From Branchinecta lynchi (lineage: Eukaryota; Arthropoda; Branchiopoda; Anostraca; Branchinectidae): a stretch of DNA of 64,000 nt. The notes under the pieces were generated by a model that was not told where the DNA came from, made no database searches, and was given only the letters and a program-made list of their open reading frames with translations. Below, in pieces: positions 54,001-64,000 of the stretch. Positions within the stretch are counted from its first letter, which is position 1. Each line of letters opens with the position of its first letter. The stretch lies in NCBI GenBank assembly GCA_023053575.1, contig JAKZAP010000008.1:6342715-6406714 (forward strand). The letters run 5' to 3'. A program made the translations under genes and the position numbers.

Positions 54001-57000
54001 AATCAAACTTGGTCTTCCTATTGATATCATTCTGCTCGACCTTGCAAAAGCCTTCCATAAAGTTTGCCACACATGACTCTATGATAAACTCAAAGCGCTT
54101 GGAGTGGAGAAATCCTTGACAGATTGGATATGAGAATTTCTATCAGGAAGGAAACAAAGTGTGAAATTAATTTTTTCATATGCAGTTGCTCCACGTTGGG
54201 GGGAGGGGGTGGAATGACACCTCTGCATAAACAGTATGTTGCAGTCGAAATATTTTGATTTTTTTTGTTTTGCACTTATTTTTGTTCGGCATTAATCATT
54301 GAATAGTCTGCAAGTTAGCATCTGTTGTCTTGGAATCTTGGAACAATCTATTGAGGCAGGTGCTAAAATTTGAAGAAAGAACGTACAGAAATAAGGGCCA
54401 AACATTTCAGAAGCAAGTAGTCATCTGATAAATCTGCCATAAAATCATATCATTTGGTAAATGTTTGGAATAATAGTTGCTTGAAATAAATGGGTTTGAG
54501 TGTTTTATTTGGTGATGTTCAAAGTTAGGTGACATTTAGATTAACTTATTTCTACTGTAGAGCCCGTGTTCCATCCGCCTCGGTTGATCTGTTGTCATCC
54601 AAAGCAAATGACATCAATTGCACTAAAAAAGAATACGTCACTGATGATCCAAAGTTGTAGATTAATATTGTCTTGGGAGCCAAGAAGGATGATTTTGCCA
54701 TTGGCAAGAAGAGCACCATGCTGTTGCCAAAATACAATATAAATCTTCCAGATTTCCATCTCTATCTACCTCTTTAAAGTTCAATGGGCACATCAAACTA
54801 CCCCAATCCCACTCTGTAACAACCTAGGAACAATACATACTCTTTAATCCGGAAAAAGAAATTCCATATTGACTAGCCTAATACAGAAATACAAACAAAA
54901 ACAATAACAGTAACATAATGAATATCACCTACCCACCTGGGAAACCAAAAAGACACTCCCTCCGATAAGACTATTACCGCAGTAATTATTTACAACCCGG
55001 CTCCTGCGAACTACCTCCGCAAAATCAGGCTGTGTTGCATCAGAAAATATTTCCGTACACACACGCGTATTGTAGTAAATACCTTTACTGTATGTGACGA
55101 GATCATAGAATTAGTTCTTTGCTAAATTAGTGAACCTTTATGGAAAATATTTGTTGAGTGTTTTGCGATTATTTTATATTTCTTTATCCTTTTTTACTGC
55201 AGTGAGATCTGTACAAGTGTTTAAGGTGACAATCATCACTAAGATCGCTAGAGAATATGAACCCTAGGTACATAAATTCATCCACAAGACTAACAACATT
55301 TCCTGACAAAAATACCTGGGCTGGTTTTATTTTCCGCAGACTTTTCAGGCGAAATAACATGCAGAAAGTTTTTGACGTATTATAAATAATATCATGCTGA
55401 TGGGCGAATTCATCTCAAATCGCTAGTAGTTTATTTAAAGCTGACACACTTGTGGCTAGTAGAACTAGGTCATCTGAGAAACTCAGGTTATTGTAACAAG
55501 CTCGTCCAATATGGCAACCAAAGCCTGACGCTTTCAGACGAAGGTTTAGCTCATCAACATAAAACGTATATAAGTACGCAGACAACACACCTCCTTGACG
55601 TACTCCGTTTTGCACCGAAAAAGACTCACTGTAAATATCTCCCCAACGAATCTTCAATCTCTGGGTTGTGAACCAATGAATAAGAAGATTCACATAAGGA
55701 TATGGGACACCTCTTGCCAACAGTTTCTTTATCAAAATTTCATGGTTAACTCTGTCGAAAGCTTTCCGGGAGTCAATAAAACACGCAAATACATAAGTAT
55801 TCAAATTCCAGTATTATTCTATGACACACTTCACGATAAAAACAGGAAATTCAACGGAAAGTCGACGTTTATAAGCAAACTGATGCTCCGACGTTTCTGA
55901 AAATCCCCTCAACCAAAAAAGTAAACAGTACTCTAATACCTTGGAGAGTGTAGACGCCAGCGCAATCGGTCGGTAATTATCTGAAGATGCAGATTTCCCA
56001 TTTTTACTTTACAAATAGGGACTAGGATAACTTCCATTAGCGGCTCCGGTAAACACGAGTGTTTTAACATCGCCGAGAAAAGAGGGGCAAGGACAACCGC
56101 TATCACACTCGCACTATACTTGATATGTTGCGATGAGATGAGATCCGATCCTCCAGCTCGTCCTGGTTTTAATTCACGGATTGCTCGCACCAGTTCACTT
56201 GCAGAAAAAGGCTCAAACTCTCTTGACAGAGTGCTCATTCCTTCAGTTGCGTTTTGCATATTTCTTGGCACTGAATTAAAGAGCGATTTGAATTTTTCCT
56301 TCCACAAATCGCAAATCGGAACATCACCTGTTACACCATCAAGCACATTTGGAACTTTTGTACGTTCCTTATGGGTACCTACACATGACCAGAAAGCCTT
56401 AAAGTTTTTCTCCAAAAAATTATCAGCCATCGCTTCTGCTCTGATAATAGTTTCCTTGCGTCTCACCCACTTTAGAACTTCCTTGAACCTTTTCTTCCAC
56501 AGCAGTCTCGTTTCATCAAGAAAACCACCAGCAGCTCTACCCTCAGCTACCCAAGATCCGAACCAGTAACGTGCATAGTCATAAACTGGTTTCACATACT
56601 GAGTCCATCCTGGTATACAAATGGACTTTCGATTAGTAGGCTGCTTACTAGATGGTATACATAGAGTAGAAGCTGCAATTATAATCGCACACAGAGACAT
56701 GTAAACAGCGTGAATCCTGTCATTATGCTGTTCTCGTTACACATATGATTTTTACACGAAAAACACTCATGTGAAAGGTCTAGCGTATTTAGCCGTTTTT
56801 CGATCTCACAAGAGTAGTCATGAATCTGCTCACGAGAAGCTTGGTTCCACAGAGTCTTTGCACCTTTTGATTGTAGCTGTCTGCCAGTAGTTGACTCTAG
56901 GTCGACACGACTAGCTATAGCCAGGCAAAAAGTTAACGGAAGGTGGTCAGGTCCAATGGAATCTGTAAGAATTCTGATTTTGGATATTTGCTGCTTTAAG

Positions 57001-60000
57001 GATTCGGAGACCATGACGTGATCAAGCCAATGCTTACCTAGATCAGCAGCTTTTTCAAAAGTTTCCTCTCTGTGATATTTCAAAGCGTAATTTTTGGGGC
57101 CAGTACATGCTCAGTTTACTAGCTTGGACAAAGATAAAAGTGATGTTTCTTATAATACTTAGTAGATATTTATTTTACGCATAAATTAGCTTGTATAATT
57201 CAGATTTGAATAGGCTATTTGTTTTTGAATGATGTTTGTAGCTATGTTATTTTGTATAAGCTTATTGCATATTCTGGTACATTTTGTAAAGCAAGTTAAT
57301 CAAGCTTCACAGCACTATTCCACAAAGAAAAACTTTTAATTGGCACTTTAAGCCATGGAACTTCTGATTAAACACTAGAACAATCAGGTAAACCGCGTCT
57401 GCGGCTTGACTTTGGTGACATCTCAAATATATCCTTTTCTATCAAGCATTGCTGGGAGTTTTTGAATTTCCTGCCACGATATCCCAGCTCCTAAGATTTG
57501 AGTCGCATCGCTGCTGCAGTACTTCTTTGCTTTTGCACAATATGCGTTTTTGGATTCACTTTCTTCTTGGTTGAAGCGGCAGCGCTGCAGCATCTTGCAG
57601 GGAAGCACGGACTTGGTCGGTGAGCAAGTACGTGATTCTCTAGAAGCGCTGCCGTTTTCCTCGAAAGCGCCGCAGTGCAAAAACGGATGTAGAAAGAATC
57701 AGTCAGAAATCGGGCGAGAAGTGGACCAGCAGCATGCAACAAAAACGAGGCTTTGGATCGCCGAAATGCCAGAGAGGTAAAGACAAGGGATAACAACAAA
57801 ACGGCCGATTTTCGTAGCGCCTTCTAAAGGAAGTCGGAAATGTTTATTTGTGAAGTGAAGCATTAGAAGTGTCCATTGTGCTTTAAACTCCTAGATTTCT
57901 CTGTTACTAAAGGAACCTATTGGAAGCTGAGGTTTGCTGAATTTGGGCTAAAAATTATGTAGCCTATGCTTTTGCCTTCATTATTGAGTAGGCTAGTCAG
58001 TTTACTGTATTGCAAATTTGTCTCAAAAGAAACCAAGAATAAATCTGTCATATGCTTATTGAATTTTCTTTTTATTGCATTACAGAAATTCGACTCCAAA
58101 GATCAAATCAGGAAGAAATGTATCACATTGGCAAAGTGGATACAAGAGGCAAAAAGTGTTGTTGTACATACAGGAGCAGGTATCAGCACGACAGCTGGAA
58201 TACCAGACTTCAGGTAATGTTTTTTGACAGTCTTTGTCCATCGATGTGGAAGTATTCTTAAGATGATGACTTCTCTTGTCGAGCACTCCCTGACCTTCGG
58301 TGATGCTAGCTTCTCAAAAAGCTATGTTATCTGCGACTGCATACTCATCTGCCTGAGTTCCACTGTTACTGGCAGTATATTATGTAAAATATTTGGACTG
58401 AAATAAAATGTATTACGTGGTTGGGGGTTCCCGCTTATGAAAATAAGAAGCATTTTTCCCCAGTAAATGATGATGATAATAACTTTCTACCTGTTTGTAT
58501 GATGAAACTTTCTCTTAAATAGAATATGAAAAAGAGGAAAAAAAAAAAAATGGCCAACTTCCGTTTTAGTATCGGGAATTAAAAGAGACAGCGTTTGTGA
58601 AAACTGCCAGCAGTGTCATTCGAACTTTCTAACTTTATAGGGGTCCGAATGGTGTTTGGACTTTGGAAGCAAGAGGAGAAAAACCTGACATAAACGTGTC
58701 ATTTAATGATGTGAGTAGAATTTTTGTAGTTCTATTTTTGTGGTTACAACACACTCAGCTTAAGAGCTTTCAGCAGTGGCTTTGTTAGTCTGATTTGCTT
58801 GCTTTCTCTCAGACCTAATTGCTGATTGTAAAGGTGCCGATGCAGTCGATCATCCGAGGCTCTTGACGTCACATGAGAATTTCGCACTTTCCGTTTCGAA
58901 AGCCAATTTGATTGTTCCTAGAACGGTTTATAGATGCAAACCGCGTCTGGCGCCTCGCTTTCAGCTCGTTTCTGTATCTATGAATTAAATATATTTTCAG
59001 CAATATTTAGTTACTCCAGTTTCCTTACTGCCTTCACAACTATAGTATTATCAAGAACAAATAAGAGCAAGAACTGCTGTCTCCCTATATCTGTCACACA
59101 ACCAAGCTGAGACGAGTCGACTCCCGACGCAAACGAGCGGAGGTGGATCTTACCCGGGACATCAAAAGTCGTTACCTCTACAGAGAAGGTGTAACGCAGT
59201 AAACCACTGAGGAAGAAAAATCGAATGGAGGCAGCAGTGATAAGCCTGTTCACACTGGGCTGGGCGGGCGCTGAAACAGCGGTTGCCGTCTTATTGATTC
59301 AGACAAGCTTTCGGGGGTTGACAAGAAAATTCCTAAGAATATCAAAATATACAGAAACTGCCATTTGATGTAAAGCAGATTTTACAAATGCGTCAAATTT
59401 AGTTAAAAGTACGACAAACTGTATATATATCTTATTGAAAAACCCAAAGGCCGTATACAGGTAACGTAAGATATATGGTAACGTAAATTGTATCTTTTCG
59501 GGGTCAATTCAATTAAGTAGTGTCAAAATCCAGAACAAGAAGAGATAAATTTCATTCCAGGTATTTGCTCTCATGTGAGAATATCAGATGAAAACAGGCA
59601 GATTCTTTAAAAAAAAGGCCGTGTTTCAGGTTTAATATGCTAAGTGGAAATGAACAAATATTACGCAGATGGAATAGGCTTCTACTCTGACAAACTAACC
59701 AGAAACGTTTTGAACTGAATTTAAAAAAAAAACTAGGACTTCTATGTGGGTCCTAGACAAACTAGAACCCATGTGGCAAGGCCTCAGTACGAAAACCAAA
59801 GACTTTCTTTGATGGGAAAATACACCGTTGACATCGAATTATTTGTAATTAGTGAACTAAAAGACAAACGAGATACACCAAGTTGAGGTGAACTTTCGTC
59901 TTTCGATTAACTACTGAATCGAAATCTAACTCACTAAATTGAAATGTATACAATTATACATTTCGGAAAAAAAGAAGAAAAAACACAAAATATACACTCA

Positions 60001-63000
60001 CCTACTGGTATTATTTTGACTATTCCATGCTATTCTACCATTTCGGTAATTTCAGTAATCCTCGAAAGCCTTAATTACGTTACTCTTAGTTTACACTCGT
60101 CTGACAAAGTTAATACTACAGATGTTGAAACTCAATGGTTCATGACTTCAGTGAGTGTGCTTCAAATCCCGGTTTGCATTGTATGGTTCTCCCGAGAGAC
60201 ATAAAAAGGGAATGTCACAAGGGATTCAATCTTCATACGTATGGTCATGGTGTAACAAAAGCGACTATGAATGACCATCGTCAAGTTCGCTTTTTGTTTT
60301 TCGCATCACTAATATTCACTAATCAGACGCCAGCGTCTACTCAAACAAAATCAACGCTGTTTCCTTCCCGTGTGAACAGGCCAGAACATCCGCCTCGCTA
60401 GTGGCTACGTTGTTTTCTTCGTAAATGACTTAACGGCGGAGAGTCGGAGACCAACGAGTATACACGGGCGACCAAGAAATGGGTCCACCTCCGCTCATTG
60501 ATGTCGGAACATTTATAGTCGGTGGATGGACGAGAGACCATTGTTCTTACTCGTTATTTGTTCTTGGTATTATGACGCTACAAGCCTCGGATAATCAGCT
60601 GTAATTTGGTCTTTTCTTTTAACTTTTTTGGCGACATCTGTCCTTCAAGAATGTCAAGTTTTTCCGAGACTCTTTGCCCTTGGAAATTGTTCAACATAAC
60701 CGGAAAACAGTGCAAGACCCATCCCCTCCCTCCAATCAGGGCAACAGTCCTAGAAGGGCGTTTTCTGTTGTTTTTGTCAAATTGTAATACTTTTTATGGC
60801 ACTTGCCCTTCGGCCAAGTGCCATATAGCAATTGTAATTTCTGTCCGTCAGTCGGTGTGTCAGTCCCGGTTTTGCTAGTTCGGGCACTTCCGGATAAGCT
60901 AGGACGATGAAACTTGGCAGGCATGTCAGGGACCGGACCAGATTAAATTAGAAATAGTCGCTTCCCCGATCCGACCATCTAGAGGGGAGGGGGAATCCGG
61001 AAAAATGAGGAAAAATTAGGTATTTTTAGCTTACGAACGGGTGATCGGATCTTAATGAAACTTGATATACGGAAGGACCTCGTGTCTCAGACGTTCCATT
61101 TTAAATCCAGACCGGATCTTGGGAACCGGAAATCTTGGGAAACGCTTAGAGTGGGCAGATCTGGATGAAACTTGGTGGAAAGAACAAGCACAAGTCCTAG
61201 ATACCTGACTGACATAACCGGAACGGATCCGCTCACTTTGGGGGCGGGGGGTCCAAATTTCTAGTGATCCTGCGAGTTCGGTGCTTCCTGATGTGCTAGG
61301 ACGACGAAAATTGGCAGGCGTGTCATGGTCCCGACCAGATTAAATAGGAAATAGTCACTTCGCCGATCCGACCATCTGGGGGGAGTGCAGGGAGGGGGGA
61401 GCTGACAAATTGAGGTATTTTTAACTTGCGAACGGGTGATCGGATCTTGATGAAAGTTGATATTTAGGATGAGTTCGTGGTTCAGACGTCCCACTTTAAA
61501 TCAGGACCTGATCCGATGATACTGGGGGGGAGCTGGAGGAGGGACCCGGAAATCTTGAGAAACGCTTAGAGTGGAGAGATCTGGATGAAACTTGGTGGAA
61601 AGAACAAGCACAAGTCCTAGATACCTGACTGACATAACTGGAACGGATCCGCTCACTTTGAAGGAGTTGGGGGGGGGGGGGGAGGGTCCGAATTTCTAGT
61701 GATCCTGCGAGTTGAAAATTGGCAGGCATGTCAAGGACCCGACAAGGTTAAATAGGAAATAGTCACTTCCCGGATCCGACCATCTGGGGGGAGTGGAGGG
61801 AGGGGGGAGCCGGAAAATTGAGCTGTTTTAACTTGCGATCGCATCTTGACGAAAGTTGGTATTTAGGATGACTTCGTATCTCAGACGTTCCACTTTAAAT
61901 CCGGACCGGATCCGATGACACTGGGGGGAGCTGGAGGAGGGAACAGGAAATCTTGAGATACACTTAGAGTGGAGGGATCGGTATGACACTTGGAGGGAAG
62001 AACAAGCATAAGTCCTAGATACGTCATTGACATAATCGGACCGGACCTGGGCACTGTGGGGGAGTCGGGGGGGAGGGGGTCCAGATTTCTAGCGACCCCG
62101 CGAGTTCGGCATACTTCCTGATGTGTTAGGACGATGAAACTTGGCAGGTATGTCAAGGATCCGAACAGATTGACTTGAGAAGAGTAGTTTCCCCGATCCG
62201 ACCATCGTGGGGGGGGGGAGTGCATGGATGGGGAGTCCGGAATCTAGTAGCATGCATAAATTGTGAAGGGGTGATCGGATTTGAATGAAACTTGTCAGGT
62301 GGAAAGAGTGATCGCCTCAGATGTTCTGTGTCAAGTCCGGTTCGGATCCGATACCTGTGGTGGATGGGGGCTGGGGCCGAAAACTCAAGAAACGCTTAAA
62401 GCAGAGGGATTGGGACGGAACTTGACGGAGAGAAAAAGCATTAGGCCTAGATACGAAATTGACAGAGCCAGATGGTTTCGGGGCTCTGTGGGGGGAGTTG
62501 CAGGGTTTTTCCCGGAATTCTGGTAGTCGCGAGTTAGAATAGTTCCAGATGTACTAAGACACGAAACTTTGCAGGCATATTAATGACCCGACTTAATAGA
62601 CTTAAGAACCCGACACAATATATCCCCGGTAACTTCCGTTCCTAGATCCGAGCATTTTTGGAGAAGTGAGGGAAGGGAAATATGGAAATTGACTTCTGCA
62701 AGTTGCACACGAGTCGTCTGATTCGAGTGAAACTTCATGGGTGATACGAATGGATGACCTAGACATGTTCGAACCATATGCGACCACGGTTGAGGGAAAT
62801 ATGGGGGAGGGGGGGGGGCTTTTGATCTGCAGAAAAACCAAATGGACGGACCGAAAGGGAATGCAAGTTTGACAGTGCCGAGTTTTTGCGACCTAGATTA
62901 GTTATTCTGCATCCGGGGCGGATTCGGCCGAGGTAGGGGGGGGGGGGGGGGGGGGCAGAAATTTGCAGATAGGCTTTGCTCCGATTTCAGCAAAACTTGA

Positions 63001-63796
63001 TGGACGGGTAGAGGGGATTAAGAGATGCGACATTTGTGTTTCCAAGTCCTCTTCGGCCACAGTGGGGGGAGTTGGAGGGAGATTGCCGGAAACTTTGAGA
63101 CTCGCATAGGGGTCAAACCAGTGCTTCATTTTAAATGAAACTTGGAGTGTAGAGAAGGCATGTACTATAGATGACATATTTTAGGGTCCGAACCGGATCC
63201 GAAAACGGTGAGAGGTGGTACCGGAATTTTCCAAAAATGCTCAGATTCGAGTGAAACTTGATAGATGGTATAAAAGAAGATGCTTTAGATGATCCATTTT
63301 TTAGTCCGAATAAGGTTCGGCCACGGTAGGGGGAGATCGAGGGAGTATCGGAAATCGTGTAGCACGTCTACGGATCAAACGAGTGGATATATTGGGCTGA
63401 AACAGATAATCCGAGGCGATGCCGGAACTACTCAGAACTGAATGAAAATAAATATCGTATTTCTATTTCCGAACCGCATTTTTGGATGGCGGGTGTATTT
63501 TCTGACGTTCTCATCTACTTTGTTGTACCAACTACTCGTAACAAGTGCCATATGAGCTCGTAGTTCTTGTTTGTATAGGCATTCAGTCGAGCTATTAGAA
63601 TTAGTATCTTTTCTTTCTTCCAGGCTAGGCCCACTGAAACACACATGGCCTTAGTAGCTCTAGCCAGAGCAGGCAAAATTCATCATGTGATAAGTCAGAA
63701 CATTGACGGTCTCCATTTAAAGTCAGGCTTGGAAAGGAAGTTTATTTCTGAAGTGCATGGAAATATGTTTGTTGAGAGATGCAACAAGTGCAGCAG
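50995..63796 (+). CDS. SIRT6: SIRT6 NAD-dependent deacylase, exons 1-4 (3' part beyond window)
   Basis: Exons 50995-51060, 58086-58213, 58641-58710 and 63624-63796 join in frame. The N-terminus [19 protein letters not shown] matches the SIRT6 subfamily and is close to arthropod forms. The Rossmann NAD site is [17 protein letters not shown]. Next come [19 protein letters not shown] and [12 protein letters not shown] (QNxDG), the catalytic His in EVHGNMFVE, and the first zinc Cys pair in RCNKC. SIRT6 is a nuclear chromatin deacetylase/ADP-ribosyltransferase acting in DNA repair and gene silencing. The second zinc pair and the C-terminus are beyond 64000. Introns are filled with LINEs, a hAT MITE and HINE copy E. 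Confidence 0.92.
51061..52628. other. SIRT6 intron 1, left part
   Basis: No exon recognised. CAGCTCGACAGG/CAGCTGGATGGG-like short repeats occur at 51400-51600. ACATAAGCATACCTCTACTGTA at 52195-52216 matches about 45674 and is inverted near 42938. Confidence 0.4.
52629..52745 (+). repeat. CAGGGGCATTGCAAGTG repeat, copy 2
   Basis: Partner of 43016-43142, with a G9 run and GATGCAGAGCCAAAATTTT. Confidence 0.5.
52890..54190 (+). mobile_element. Non-LTR retrotransposon remnant split by a hAT foldback
   Basis: Left part: NKSKGPDG (in one frame), then [20 protein letters not shown] and [26 protein letters not shown]. Right part after the insertion: [30 protein letters not shown], then stops, and [13 protein letters not shown]. 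Together they span the thumb-to-palm entry of a reverse transcriptase. Frameshifts and stops make it dead. Confidence 0.72.
53289..53978. mobile_element. hAT-like foldback element, 690 bp
   Basis: TIR CAGTCTAGTACACTAGCCC at both ends, with inverted arms of roughly 240 bp (53289-~53535 and ~53735-53978). Target duplication GATCTGAC at 53281-53288 and 53979-53986. Removing it restores the LINE reading order, so it inserted after the LINE. Confidence 0.85.
54191..55199. other. SIRT6 intron 1 segment
   Basis: Non-coding, no recognised repeat. Confidence 0.4.
55200..57115 (-). mobile_element. Non-LTR retrotransposon (AP-endonuclease/RT type), 5'-truncated
   Basis: On the minus strand: endonuclease end [15 protein letters not shown] and [12 protein letters not shown] (57083-56900), linker helices with [20 protein letters not shown], then RT with [33 protein letters not shown], the active site FSDDLVLLA (FSDD instead of YADD) and a later VDEFMYLGF. 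Several frame changes separate the blocks. The 5' end stops inside the endonuclease. Confidence 0.78.
57116..58085. other. End of SIRT6 intron 1
   Basis: An AACAAAAACGAGGCT string at 57739-57753 matches the Harbinger right terminus, and GCAAAAACG boxes precede it, hinting at a solo Harbinger end; no left end was found. The rest is unassigned. Confidence 0.4.
58086..58213 (+). CDS. SIRT6: SIRT6 exon 2 (NAD-binding)
   Basis: Acceptor TTGCATTACAG, donor GTAATG. It encodes [12 protein letters not shown], then [19 protein letters not shown] with the GAGIS and IPDFR signatures. Confidence 0.95.
58641..58710 (+). CDS. SIRT6: SIRT6 exon 3
   Basis: Acceptor ACTTTATAG, donor GTGAGT, 70 bp. It encodes [20 protein letters not shown] and FND, typical of SIRT6/7-class sirtuins. 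Confidence 0.92.
58711..60794. other. SIRT6 intron 3, left part
   Basis: Non-coding, nothing recognised apart from scattered open stretches without codon structure. Confidence 0.4.
60795..63571 (+). mobile_element. HINE/DINE-like element, copy E
   Basis: Same 5' hairpin type as copy D and the same 3' end (CAAGTGCCATATGAGCTCG, then a slightly changed hairpin). Located in SIRT6 intron 3; its 3' end is 52 bp before exon 4. It contains a run of 20 G at 62936-62955. Confidence 0.72.
63624..63796 (+). CDS. SIRT6: SIRT6 exon 4 (catalytic His and zinc knuckle)
   Basis: Acceptor TTTCTTCCAG, donor GTGAAG. It encodes [30 protein letters not shown] and [16 protein letters not shown]. It contains the catalytic His and the first Cys pair of the zinc ribbon. 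Confidence 0.95.
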
Positions 63797-64000
63797 GTGA
63801 AGTTATGTTTCTGTACTCAACCCCTATTGGCCGGAAGTCAGTCTCAAAGGTCAATCAGCTCAGTGCAATATATGAATGTCCCATAAAATCCCATGGGATA
63901 ATTCAAAACTCCTAGTTCAGAAGAACGAATGTTACAGCACTTACGCACATCCTTGCACAAATCGCGCCAACCAACTAAGAACTAATAGTTTGAGACAATC
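63797..64000. other. Start of SIRT6 intron 4
   Basis: Begins with the GTGAAG donor; no feature seen before the window edge. Confidence 0.6.

Noticed and set aside
57491..57799. Overlapping frames around 57500-57800
   Set aside because: The region resembles Harbinger sub-terminal DNA (GCAAAAACG boxes, ACGAGGCT end) rather than coding sequence.

Overview
This is a metazoan nuclear window, most likely from an arthropod or a close protostome relative. Host genes are split into short exons with GT-AG introns. The sirtuin exons carry an arthropod-style start ([12 protein letters not shown]) and the string [13 protein letters not shown]. Most of the 64 kb is introns packed with nested transposable elements.

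Region 1 (1-5200) is the right-hand part of a Polinton/Maverick (adintovirus-like) integrated DNA virus. Eight same-strand genes are visible: the C-terminus of an adenain-type protease, a small zinc ribbon, a retroviral-type integrase, a conserved structural or core protein, a penton-like protein, a small basic protein, a double-jelly-roll capsid-like protein and a ~100-aa protein. All are uninterrupted. Six of the starts share one AT-rich block ending in TAAATG. The integrase has no upstream ATG and lies in the -1 frame of the zinc ribbon at a slippery T/A run.

Region 2 (6637-30334, + strand) holds the last eight visible coding exons of an ARHGAP17/RICH-type Rho GTPase-activating protein. 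They cover part of the RhoGAP domain, a proline-rich tail and a C-terminal PDZ ligand; the BAR-domain exons lie left of the window.

Region 3 (32390-46467, - strand) is a complete five-exon ICT1/MRPL58-type mitochondrial peptidyl-tRNA hydrolase with the GGQ motif. Region 4 (50995 to beyond the right edge, + strand) is SIRT6, exons 1-4. ICT1 and SIRT6 start head to head. A complete 4.1-kb two-gene PIF/Harbinger transposon (46724-50844) sits between them, in what would otherwise be an intergenic space of about 410 bp.

The repeats are the other main theme. Five same-orientation copies of a 2-3 kb Helentron-associated (HINE/DINE-like) family (7012, 14582, ~19100, 35879, 60795) have a 5' TATGGCACTTG hairpin, an inverted CAAGTGCCATA near the 3' end and a 3' hairpin; one copy carries seven 281-bp tandem units with constant spacing. 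A second tandem-bearing family (~136-bp unit, GGATCCC terminal palindromes) has ends within 16-40 bp of RICH splice sites, and two inverted copies bracket one exon. There are also four non-LTR retrotransposon remnants, hAT-like foldbacks with 8-bp target duplications, TTAA-flanked MITEs, a MULE remnant and other tandem arrays. Gene models rest on reading frame, intron phase and recalled family motifs; no alignment was run.
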